Below the pieces are notes generated by a model. It did no database searches. It was not told where the DNA came from and saw nothing but the letters and a program-made list of their open reading frames with translations. A DNA stretch of 6,012 nt. It comes from Proteiniphilum sp. (lineage in GTDB: Bacteria > Bacteroidota > Bacteroidia > Bacteroidales > Dysgonomonadaceae). Each line of letters begins with the position of its first letter. Within the stretch, counting starts at the first letter, position 1. The stretch spans positions 1-6,012 of the forward strand of contig JAISZV010000278.1 in NCBI GenBank assembly GCA_031284475.1. The letters run 5' to 3'. Of the stretch, positions 1 through 6,012 are shown one piece after another. A program made the position numbers and the translations under genes.

Positions 1-7
1 GTTCGCG

Positions 8-1000
8 ATGGAAGTAAAAGCTATCATCAGGAAATGGCAACCCAAGATCACAGCCTTCTTTTCTACTTTCCCGTGGAAAAATATGTTGGCTTTCCTTTTC
101 TTCCTGATGTTGGCTTTTATTTTCTGGTTAATGCTCTTTTTCCAGAAGGAAAACGTAGAGAGTACCTATAAAATATCGTTGAAATACACAAACATCCCCG
201 ACGATGTGGTGTTCGAGAACCCCTTACCCACCTTTTTAGAAGTCAGCGTAACCGACAATGGGGCGCAGATCTTTTTCCTCGACATGAGAAAAAGAGACTC
301 GCTCGAAATCGACGTTGCAGAGATAACCAAAGGAAACAATACGATTCTCCAGGGCGACCGGTATATACAGCTCATTCGCGGCCAATTATTTCCCGGCACC
401 AATATAAGGGGCTATTATCCCATGAATATCTCCTTAGCAACCGCTAAACTACAAAGCAAAGAACTGCCGGTGATCTTCGATGGCGAGATCACCACAAACA
501 GGGCCAATTTAGTAGCGGACAGCGCCGCCTTTATCCCGGAAGTAGTGATGGCATACGGTTCCCAACAGTCGCTCGATAAACTGGAAGGCGCCGTAACCGA
601 ATACACGGTATTCGGGAATCTGAAAGCCACATCGCAGTTACCGGTCAGGATAAACAATGTGGATGGGGTAAAATTCGTTCCTTCCCTGGTAGACATATAC
701 ATTCCCATAGAAGAATACACTGAGCGTACATTTGAGGTACCCATTACGGCAATACACATGCCAAGGAAACTCGATGTGAAATTTTTCCCGTCGCGCGCCA
801 ATGTCACTTTCTCCGTTACGCTCGAAGAGTATAAGAAAATCGTACCGGAGAACTTCTCCATTGAACTCGATTACAGAAAATTTCACTCTTTAGAAGACGG
901 GCGCGTGGAACTCGAACTTACAGGCAGCCCCTCTTCCGTTATCAATCCACGGGTCTCCCCCGTTTCAGTGGAATTTCTGTTTGAAAGTAAGGAAGATTAA
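8..1000 (+). CDS. YbbR-like domain protein, single-pass membrane anchored
   Basis: A 330-residue protein with a short basic N-terminus, one strongly hydrophobic segment at about residues 26-46, and then about 280 residues rich in predicted beta strands outside the membrane. The clearest YbbR-type repeat is at about 153-235 (PVIFDGEI start, then a PEVVMAYGSQQSLDKL stretch). Weaker copies seem to lie at about 54-130 and 238-325. In Firmicutes, YbbR (CdaR) proteins regulate the diadenylate cyclase CdaA. Here no cdaA is adjacent, so that role cannot be assumed. As I recall, a YbbR-like gene just before coaE is common in Bacteroidales. Its TAA stop overlaps the coaE ATG (TAATG), implying co-transcription. 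The ATG at 8 gives a sensible cytoplasmic tail before the membrane segment, but only 7 upstream bases are visible and the frame is open through them, so the start is not fully settled. Confidence 0.85.
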   Translation: MEVKAIIRKWQPKITAFFSTFPWKNMLAFLFFLMLAFIFWLMLFFQKENVESTYKISLKYTNIPDDVVFENPLPTFLEVSVTDNGAQIFFLDMRKRDSLEIDVAEITKGNNTILQGDRYIQLIRGQLFPGTNIRGYYPMNISLATAKLQSKELPVIFDGEITTNRANLVADSAAFIPEVVMAYGSQQSLDKLEGAVTEYTVFGNLKATSQLPVRINNVDGVKFVPSLVDIYIPIEEYTERTFEVPITAIHMPRKLDVKFFPSRANVTFSVTLEEYKKIVPENFSIELDYRKFHSLEDGRVELELTGSPSSVINPRVSPVSVEFLFESKED

Positions 1001-1590
1001 TGATAAAGATCGGCGTCACAGGAGGTATAGGAAGCGGGAAATCAGTCGTATCCGAGATTTTCCGTCTGCACGGCATTCCCCTGTACAATGCCGACCGGGA
1101 GGCAAAAAAACTGAACGATTCGTCGCCTTATATCCGCGAACAACTCACGCTACATTTTGGAGACGATCTTTATGCCGGTGACAAACTCGACAGAAAAAAG
1201 CTGGCGTCCGTTATCTTTCATGATAATCGTAAACGGGCCATCGTCAATTCCATTATTCATCCCGAACTGGCCGGGCATTTCGCCGAGTGGAGCCGCCAAC
1301 GGGAGCGTCATCCGGCGGTAGTACTCGATGCGGCCCTGCTTATTGAGGCCGGCTTCCGCCTGTTTGTAGATAAAGTAATCGTAGTCTATGCCCCGAAAGA
1401 GCTTCGCATCGCGCGGGTCATGCAACGCGACCGGTTGCCACGCAGCGAGGTAGAAGCGCGGATGAACAGCCAAATGCCCGAAGAGGAGAAAATAAAACAT
1501 GCCGATTATGTGATTCGGAACGACAACAGCCTCTCGCTCATCAAACAAGTATCAGAACTGGTACAGATTGAATGGAACCTAAGCAATTAA
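1000..1590 (+). CDS. coaE: Dephospho-CoA kinase
   Basis: Cytoplasmic enzyme that phosphorylates the 3'-hydroxyl of dephospho-CoA with ATP, the last step of coenzyme A biosynthesis. The 196 residues match the usual family length of about 200. The P-loop GGIGSGKS is at residues 8-15. The substrate-side Asp is in YNADREAKKL (D32), SIIHPEL is at 84-90, and the DAALLIEAG segment follows. The arginine-rich lid region reads QRDRLPRSEVEARMNSQM, followed by a HADYVIRND strand typical of the family C-terminus. The ATG shares its A with the TAA stop of the upstream YbbR-like gene, and a purine stretch AAGGAAG at 989-995 could help ribosome binding, though the 4-base spacing is short. The last 19 bases also encode the start of the downstream dehydrogenase. 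All catalytic motifs look intact. Confidence 0.96.
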   Translation: MIKIGVTGGIGSGKSVVSEIFRLHGIPLYNADREAKKLNDSSPYIREQLTLHFGDDLYAGDKLDRKKLASVIFHDNRKRAIVNSIIHPELAGHFAEWSRQRERHPAVVLDAALLIEAGFRLFVDKVIVVYAPKELRIARVMQRDRLPRSEVEARMNSQMPEEEKIKHADYVIRNDNSLSLIKQVSELVQIEWNLSN

Positions 1591-4346
1591 GAAAACAACT
1601 CTTACAATTATTCCCTGAGGACAGGGTTTTCACCGACGAGCTTTCACGCCTCGTCAAAGGCGCCGACGCAGGGCTTTACCGGCTTGTTCCCAAAGCGGTA
1701 GTAAGGGCGAACTCGGAAGATGAGGTGATCCGTTTATTGAGGTTTTGCCGGGCAGAAGGCCTGCCTGTAACGTTTAAAGCGGCAGGGACAAGCCTGAGCG
1801 GACAAACCATCTCCAACTCCATACTGATGGAAACAGGGAGCGGATTTGAATTTTCCACCATCGCGCATGAAGGGCGTACCGCCACGTTTGGATGCGGGCT
1901 TACCGGCATGGCTGCAAACCGTATGCTGATGCGGTATAAACGCAAACTGGGACCGAAGCCGGCGTCTATCAATTCGGCGAAAATAGGAGGGATCATTGCG
2001 AACAATGCGAGCGGATCGAGTTACGGCATCCGGCATAACAGTTACAATACGGTTAAATCGATGCGCATTATCTTTGCCGACGGCTCACTGTTAGATACCG
2101 CCGACAGCCGGAGTTGCCGCGCTTTCATTACCGCCCATCCGCAGCTTATCGCGGATATTGAACAACTGCACAGGGATGCTGTAAACGATGAAACTGTCAG
2201 GGAGAAGATCGCCGCAAAATTTCAACTCAAAAACACCTGCGGCTACGGGGTAAACTCGCTGATCGATTTCAGCGACCCTATCCAAATTATCCAACACCTG
2301 ATGATCGGCTCCGAAGGAACTTTGGGATTCGTTTCGCAGGCTACCTTTGAAACAGTGCACGACGCTCCGCTGAAAGCCACGGCCATGATCTATTTTTCAA
2401 ACCTTCGCGATGTAAGCAATACCATCATCCCGTTAAGGAGTTGCCAAGTAAGCGCCGCCGAACTGATGGATCGCAACGCATTGCGCGCCGTGCAGGAGCA
2501 GGAAGGGATGCCGGAGGAACTGAAATCGTTACCGGAAGGCGCTGCCGCACTGCTGATAGACTCCGCCGCCGATGATGAAGAGACCCTTCAGGCGCAAACG
2601 GCTGAAATTGAAGAAAAGCTGGCCCATATCAAAACGCTCGCCCCCATCCGGTTCACTACCGACAAACGCCTCTATAACCTGTACTGGAATGTGCGTAACG
2701 GCCTCTTTACCTCGGCGGCGGCCACGCGTCCTCCCCATACGGCAAGTATTATTGAAGACGTCGCTTTCAGGGCCGAATGTTTGGGGGATGCGCTTACCGA
2801 TCTGCGCGATTTACTCGTCAGCGCCGGCTATGGAAACGCTGTGATGTGGGGACATCTGCTCGACGGCAACGTGCATTTCACCGTTTTTCCCGATATAAAC
2901 GCTCCCGGAGAAGTAGAAAAATATGCCGTCTTCATGCAGGAGTTGTGCGAACTGGTTACCGCAAAACACAACGGAAGCCTCAAGGCCGAGCACGGTACGG
3001 GCCGCAATATGGCCCCCTTTGTAGAAAAGGAGTGGGGCGACAAAGTGTACGATTTGATGAAACGCATTAAAAAGGCATTCGATCCCGGCAATATCCTGAA
3101 TCCGGGCGTATTGATCAATGATGACCGCGAAGTATTCATCAAGAACCTGAAACAGATCCCGGAAGCCAATCCCATCATCGACAAATGTATTGAATGCGGT
3201 TTTTGCGAGGTGAATTGTCCCTCAAAAAACCTCACCCTCACTCCCCGGCAACGAATCGTAGCCTATCGTCACCGGGTGAAGCAAATCTCCTATCCTATGG
3301 AAGAGACCTGCGCCACAGACGGATTGTGCGGTATTGCCTGTCCGGTAGGGATCGATACGGGAAAACTGGTTAAAGAGCTACGATGGCAACAAAACGGCCG
3401 ATTTGCCAACCGGGTTGCCGGCATCGTAGCCAACAATATGGCGGGAACCGCATCCCTGTTACGCGGTTTATTACCTGTCCCGCATTATATAGGAAAGGCG
3501 ACAGGTTACCGGGCGATAGAAACCGTAACTAAAGGACTTTACCGGTTAGGCGGCGGAACATTTCCTTTATGGACGCGCTACACCCCGTCCGGCAGTAAAA
3601 AGATCGCCGGCAATATTTTCCCAACCGGTAACCCCGACGACCCGGAGGCAGTCTACTTTCCGTCATGTATCACCCGCGCCATGGGCGGCCCGTCGTTCGG
3701 TTATGGGGAAACGGAAGATGTACCGCAAAAGATGCTTTCCATCTTACAAAAAGCAGGCTACACAGTGATTATTCCGGACGAAAAAGACAAGCTGTGCTGC
3801 GGAATGGCTTTTAGCAGCAAAGGATTCCGGAAACAGGCGCGGAAAAAGGAAGACGAACTCAATGAGGCCCTTCTGAAAGCAAGCCGTAACGGGGAACTAC
3901 CCATTGTGTGTGATATGAGCCCCTGCCTGTTGCACATGCGTGAAACGCTCGACAAACGGCTCAGGCTCTACGATCAGGTAGAGTTTATACATGATTTCCT
4001 GCTCCACCGCCTGCAATTTACCAAACAGCCGGTATCTGTTGCCATACATACCACTTGCAGTTCTGCCAAGATGCATCTGGAGGAGAAACTCCACACCGTG
4101 GCGTTGCATTGTGCGGAAAAGGTGATAGTGCCCGAAAACGTTGGCTGCTGCGGATGGGCGGGAGACCGGGGTTTTTTCTATCCTGAACTCAACAACGCGG
4201 CGCTTACACCGTTGAAACAAGGCGTTAAGGACGCCACAGAGGGATATTCCAACAGCCGGACATGCGAAATAGGATTATCTATAAACAGCGGCATTGCCTA
4301 TAAATCGATAATTTACCTGGTAGATAAGGCCACCGCCCGGCGGTGA
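1572..4346 (+). CDS. FAD-binding and iron-sulfur oxidoreductase, D-lactate / D-2-hydroxyacid dehydrogenase type
   Basis: A 924-residue fused flavoprotein/iron-sulfur dehydrogenase, probably oxidising D-lactate or a similar D-2-hydroxyacid and passing electrons toward the quinone pool. The N-terminal PCMH-type FAD domain (about 36-260) shows FKAAGTSLSGQT, GGIIANNASGSSYGIRHN and IGSEGTLGF. The FAD-oxidase C-terminal domain (about 265-515) shows MWGHLLDGNVHF, LKAEHGTG and FDPGNILNPG. Next comes a 4Fe-4S module with C539, C542, C545 and C549 (CIECGFCEVNCP), and a second cluster group C580, C586 and C590-P. Two CCG (cysteine-rich) domains follow: C699 with C742-C743, C780 and C785; then C829 with C859-C860 and C898. 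This order matches the Dld-II type D-lactate dehydrogenase described in Shewanella. The E. coli YdiJ type (D-2-hydroxyglutarate) has a related design, so the substrate is not certain. There is no transmembrane segment. The ATG at 1572 lies inside coaE; the next Met is residue 86, inside the FAD domain, so this start is required. The final Arg codons and TGA lie in a 21-bp repeat. Confidence 0.9.
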   Translation: MEPKQLRKQLLQLFPEDRVFTDELSRLVKGADAGLYRLVPKAVVRANSEDEVIRLLRFCRAEGLPVTFKAAGTSLSGQTISNSILMETGSGFEFSTIAHEGRTATFGCGLTGMAANRMLMRYKRKLGPKPASINSAKIGGIIANNASGSSYGIRHNSYNTVKSMRIIFADGSLLDTADSRSCRAFITAHPQLIADIEQLHRDAVNDETVREKIAAKFQLKNTCGYGVNSLIDFSDPIQIIQHLMIGSEGTLGFVSQATFETVHDAPLKATAMIYFSNLRDVSNTIIPLRSCQVSAAELMDRNALRAVQEQEGMPEELKSLPEGAAALLIDSAADDEETLQAQTAEIEEKLAHIKTLAPIRFTTDKRLYNLYWNVRNGLFTSAAATRPPHTASIIEDVAFRAECLGDALTDLRDLLVSAGYGNAVMWGHLLDGNVHFTVFPDINAPGEVEKYAVFMQELCELVTAKHNGSLKAEHGTGRNMAPFVEKEWGDKVYDLMKRIKKAFDPGNILNPGVLINDDREVFIKNLKQIPEANPIIDKCIECGFCEVNCPSKNLTLTPRQRIVAYRHRVKQISYPMEETCATDGLCGIACPVGIDTGKLVKELRWQQNGRFANRVAGIVANNMAGTASLLRGLLPVPHYIGKATGYRAIETVTKGLYRLGGGTFPLWTRYTPSGSKKIAGNIFPTGNPDDPEAVYFPSCITRAMGGPSFGYGETEDVPQKMLSILQKAGYTVIIPDEKDKLCCGMAFSSKGFRKQARKKEDELNEALLKASRNGELPIVCDMSPCLLHMRETLDKRLRLYDQVEFIHDFLLHRLQFTKQPVSVAIHTTCSSAKMHLEEKLHTVALHCAEKVIVPENVGCCGWAGDRGFFYPELNNAALTPLKQGVKDATEGYSNSRTCEIGLSINSGIAYKSIIYLVDKATARR

Positions 4347-4357
4347 GTTATTTTGTT
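4331..4357 (+). terminator. Possible intrinsic terminator overlapping the dehydrogenase stop codon
   Basis: CACCGC (4331-4336) and GCGGTG (4340-4345) are perfectly complementary around a 3-base CCG, and the symmetry extends to 7 bp around a single central C. The sequence then runs into the T-rich AGTTATTTTGTT. A GC-rich hairpin followed by a T-rich tail is the layout of a rho-independent terminator for the + strand operon. It is weak: the stem is short, the T run is interrupted, and the left arm lies within coding sequence. On the opposite strand the hairpin has no T run after it. The right arm also coincides with the first 21-bp repeat unit, so the symmetry may simply be a by-product of the repeat. 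Confidence 0.35.
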
Positions 4358-4423
4358 CCGGCGGTGATTTATTTCATTTTGGAAGTAACTTATTTCATCG
4401 TTCCGGCGGTAAGTTATTTCATC
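4337..4423. repeat. Four imperfect 21-bp tandem repeats across the convergent gene junction
   Basis: Units start at 4337, 4358, 4379 and 4403, each 21 bp, with a GTT insertion (4400-4402) before the last. The consensus is CCGGCGGT, two variable purines (GA or AA), one variable base, then TTATTTCAT and a final T or C. Compared with unit 4, unit 1 matches at 17 of 21 positions, unit 2 at 18 and unit 3 at 16; unit 3 has lost the CCGGCGG core (it reads TTGGAAG). The array covers the whole 67-base gap between the two convergent genes, and also the last two codons plus stop of the dehydrogenase and the last codons plus stop of yitT. There are no spacers, so it is not CRISPR. Function is unknown. 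Confidence 0.85.
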
Positions 4424-5286
4424 CGGTCGAAACCCTGCCCATATACGCCTACCACATTACTTTGCGAGATAAAGGCGTTGCCGTCGATCTGTTTCACCAG
4501 CCGGAAAATGGAGTTCGACTCGGTTCGTTTGGCCATTACCAGCAATACTTTCTGCGGTTTTTGGGAGTACCAACCCACGCCGTCTAATACGGTACAACCC
4601 CGGTGTAATTGCAGATTGATTTGTGTGGCGATCTCTTCGTGGTGGGTAGAAAAGATTAAAAACTGTACCGACTGGCGGATGCCGTTCAGCACCCAATCGA
4701 CCGAAGTAGCCATTACGGCAATGATAATAATCCCGAAGACGATAGTTTCCACACTTCCGAAGATCAGAAAGGAGGATGAAACAATCACAAGGTCTACAAA
4801 CAACATGGTGCGTCCGGGCGTGATATTCCTGTATTTATTGATGATAAGCACAATAATATCGGTGCCGCCGCTGCTGCCGTTGACCGACATGATCAGCCCC
4901 ACTCCCGCGCCGGCTACAATGGCGCCGATCAACCCCGCCATGAGCGGCTCTTCCATCATAATAGGCGGCCATTGAAAGTTCTCGAACATGGCGATAAAGG
5001 CCGAGAGCAATGCAACCCCTACAACGGTTTTCACTAAGAACTCCACGCCCAATACCCGGAAAGCTATCAACAGCAACACGCCGTTCATTGCCAGTACCAA
5101 TACCGATACGGGCAGGCCGAATGCGTAATTGAGCAGCACCGCTACGCCGGTAAGACCGCCCATTACAAAATGGTGCGGCATAATGAACTGGGTAACCCCC
5201 AAAGCATACATGAAAGTTCCTAAGGCTATGTTCAGGTAATCTTTCCAGTAAAATCTTTTCAGACTAAATTCAGGCAATTGTTTCAT
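4414..5286 (-). CDS. YitT family integral membrane protein with C-terminal DUF2179 domain
   Basis: A 290-residue protein with the standard YitT plan. Hydrophobic segments lie at about residues 17-36, 41-58, 60-80, 83-101, 116-136, 161-177 and 180-198. The conserved polar motif GSSGGTDII (137-145) follows the fifth segment, and a soluble DUF2179 domain occupies about 205-287 (GCTVLDGVGWYSQKPQKVLLVMAKR, then FISQSNVVGVYGQGFD). The family is widespread and thought to be a membrane transporter or permease-like protein, but no substrate is established and I do not assign one. The gene follows leuS after 15 bases on the same strand, so it is probably co-transcribed with it. No strong Shine-Dalgarno sequence precedes the ATG at 5286; the upstream sequence is a 14-bp tandem duplication with a mini-ORF ending on this start codon. 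The last codons (RMK and TAA) are encoded within the 21-bp repeat array. Confidence 0.9.
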   Translation of the reverse strand: MKQLPEFSLKRFYWKDYLNIALGTFMYALGVTQFIMPHHFVMGGLTGVAVLLNYAFGLPVSVLVLAMNGVLLLIAFRVLGVEFLVKTVVGVALLSAFIAMFENFQWPPIMMEEPLMAGLIGAIVAGAGVGLIMSVNGSSGGTDIIVLIINKYRNITPGRTMLFVDLVIVSSSFLIFGSVETIVFGIIIIAVMATSVDWVLNGIRQSVQFLIFSTHHEEIATQINLQLHRGCTVLDGVGWYSQKPQKVLLVMAKRTESNSIFRLVKQIDGNAFISQSNVVGVYGQGFDRMK

Positions 5287-5300
5287 TTTGTATCACCCAT
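5283..5300 (-). other. Five-codon mini-ORF ending on the yitT start codon
   Basis: The extra ATG made by the 14-bp duplication opens one base after the leuS stop and reads Met-Gly-Asp-Thr-Lys-stop. Its TGA overlaps the yitT ATG as ATGA. Such an overlap could let ribosomes finishing leuS re-initiate, terminate again and start yitT, keeping the two genes translationally coupled despite the inserted bases. Whether it is translated cannot be told from sequence; it may be a neutral by-product of the duplication. Confidence 0.3.
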
Positions 5301-5311
5301 TTTATATCACC
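5284..5311 (-). repeat. 14-bp tandem duplication at the leuS/yitT junction
   Basis: On the - strand the sequence GGTGATATAAAATG (5311-5298) is followed immediately by GGTGATACAAAATG (5297-5284). The two copies differ at one base. The first copy contains the last codons and TAA stop of leuS plus an ATG. The second contains the ATG that starts yitT, and its former TAA is now CAA. The simplest reading is a recent duplication: before it, yitT would have started one base after the leuS stop. Confidence 0.8.
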
Positions 5312-6012
5312 ACATTCACAATTTTCTTGGGAACGATAATTATTTTCTTCGGGCTTTTGGCTTCCATCCATTTCTGGGAATTGGGATGCGCCAGCACCGC
5401 TTTTTCTATTTCTTCGCCGGTTGCATCGGCCGGAAATTCCATTGCAAACCGCGACTTCCCGTTGAAAGAGATGGCATACCGGAAGACTTCTTCTTTAAGG
5501 TATTCCTCATTCCATACCGGCCATTTTGCGTTGCACACCGAGGTGTTGTTACCCAAAGCATGCCAGAGTTCTTCCGCTATGTGCGGCGCAAAGGGGGCAA
5601 GGCAAACAACGAGGTCGCTCAGTATCGCTTTCTTGGAACATTTTAGCAGGGTCAACTCATTTGCGCAGATCATAAAAGCGGATACGGATGTGTTAAAAGA
5701 GAAATGTTCTATATCGAACGACGCTTTTTTGATCAGTTTATGCAGCGACTTTAATTCTTCTTTTGCCGGTTCGCCGTCTGTTACCGATAACTCCTCTTTA
5801 TAAAAGAGATTCCATACTTTACGCAGGAAGCGGTGCACTCCGTCTATTCCGTTGGTGTCCCATGGTTTTGACTGTTCGAGCGGCCCCAGATACAAATCGT
5901 AGAGGCGGCTGGTATCTGCTCCGTAGTTTTCCACAATATCGTCGGGGTTTACTACGTTGAACATCGATTTCGACATTTTTTCTACGGCCCACCCGCAGAT
6001 ATATTTATCGCC
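5302..6012 (-). CDS. leuS: Leucyl-tRNA synthetase, C-terminal part (5' end outside the window)
   Basis: Class I aminoacyl-tRNA synthetase that charges tRNA-Leu in the cytoplasm. Only the last 236 residues are visible; the frame stays open through the right edge, so the apparent Met at 5976 is internal. The fragment begins in the catalytic domain just before the signature loop KMSKS (5965-5979), followed by [20 protein letters not shown], which is typical of LeuRS. The anticodon-binding helical domain follows ([21 protein letters not shown], and later [16 protein letters not shown]). The small C-terminal domain ([30 protein letters not shown]) ends in [15 protein letters not shown]. The C-terminus looks complete. 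From general knowledge the full protein should be about 930-950 residues, so about three quarters lies beyond 6012. Fifteen bases after its TAA the yitT gene begins, suggesting one operon. No frameshift or missing motif is seen in the visible part. Confidence 0.97.
   Translation of the reverse strand, partial: GDKYICGWAVEKMSKSMFNVVNPDDIVENYGADTSRLYDLYLGPLEQSKPWDTNGIDGVHRFLRKVWNLFYKEELSVTDGEPAKEELKSLHKLIKKASFDIEHFSFNTSVSAFMICANELTLLKCSKKAILSDLVVCLAPFAPHIAEELWHALGNNTSVCNAKWPVWNEEYLKEEVFRYAISFNGKSRFAMEFPADATGEEIEKAVLAHPNSQKWMEAKSPKKIIIVPKKIVNVVI

Noticed and set aside
415..861. Open frame of 148 codons on the - strand opposite the YbbR-like gene
   Set aside because: It is antisense to a convincing membrane-anchored protein, has low-complexity serine/threonine-rich content and matches no family I recognise.
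1311..1320. TCCGGCGGTA inside coaE, identical to part of the intergenic repeat (4402-4411)
   Set aside because: It is only a 10-base match, explained by ordinary codons, and it lacks the TTATTTCAT half of the repeat unit; treated as coincidence.
1150..1548. Open frame of 132 codons on the - strand opposite coaE
   Set aside because: It is a shadow of coaE, whose P-loop and other motifs establish the coding strand.
4347..4413. Small RNA or promoter in the convergent gap
   Set aside because: The 67 bases are entirely explained by repeat units, and I see no convincing Bacteroidota -33/-7 type promoter.
4337..4423. Possible CRISPR array
   Set aside because: The units are directly adjacent and only 21 bp, with no spacers and no cas genes nearby.
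4343..4975. Open + strand frame of 210 codons whose first residues form a repeating YFI/VPAV pattern
   Set aside because: The repetitive start is only the 21-bp array read in one frame, and the remainder is antisense to the well-supported yitT gene. No family resemblance is visible in it.
5278..5803. Two overlapping + strand open frames opposite leuS
   Set aside because: They are antisense shadows of leuS, which has clear LeuRS motifs in the other strand; the proteins have no recognisable features.

Overview
The window looks like ordinary chromosomal housekeeping DNA from a member of the Bacteroidota, most likely the order Bacteroidales. The basis is the YbbR-like protein directly followed by coaE, the style of the YitT and LeuRS proteins, and the weak or absent Shine-Dalgarno sequences. 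This assignment is from family knowledge, not a search. I see no phage, insertion sequence, CRISPR, RNA gene or defence system.

The layout is two convergent gene blocks. On the + strand (8-4346) three genes are packed end to end: a single-pass membrane-anchored YbbR-domain protein, dephospho-CoA kinase (coaE, the last step of coenzyme A synthesis), and a 924-residue FAD/iron-sulfur dehydrogenase of the D-lactate / D-2-hydroxyacid type. The first pair overlaps by 1 base and the second by 19 bases, so one transcript with translational coupling is likely. On the - strand, the 3' quarter of leuS (leucyl-tRNA synthetase, entering from the right edge just upstream of its KMSKS motif) is followed after 15 bases by a YitT-family membrane protein.

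The two blocks meet at 4347-4413, only 67 bases between stop codons. This junction is the most unusual part of the window. It is filled by four imperfect 21-bp tandem repeats (4337-4423) that run into the last codons of both genes and supply both genes' stop codons. Every unit carries a stop in the frame of the + strand gene and another in the frame of the - strand gene. A second, smaller curiosity is a 14-bp tandem duplication at the leuS/yitT junction (5284-5311). It creates a five-codon mini-ORF whose TGA overlaps the yitT start codon.

No coherent new multi-gene system is evident; the worthwhile leads are these two repeat structures. No stretch longer than 300 bases lacks a gene, and no promoter could be supported.
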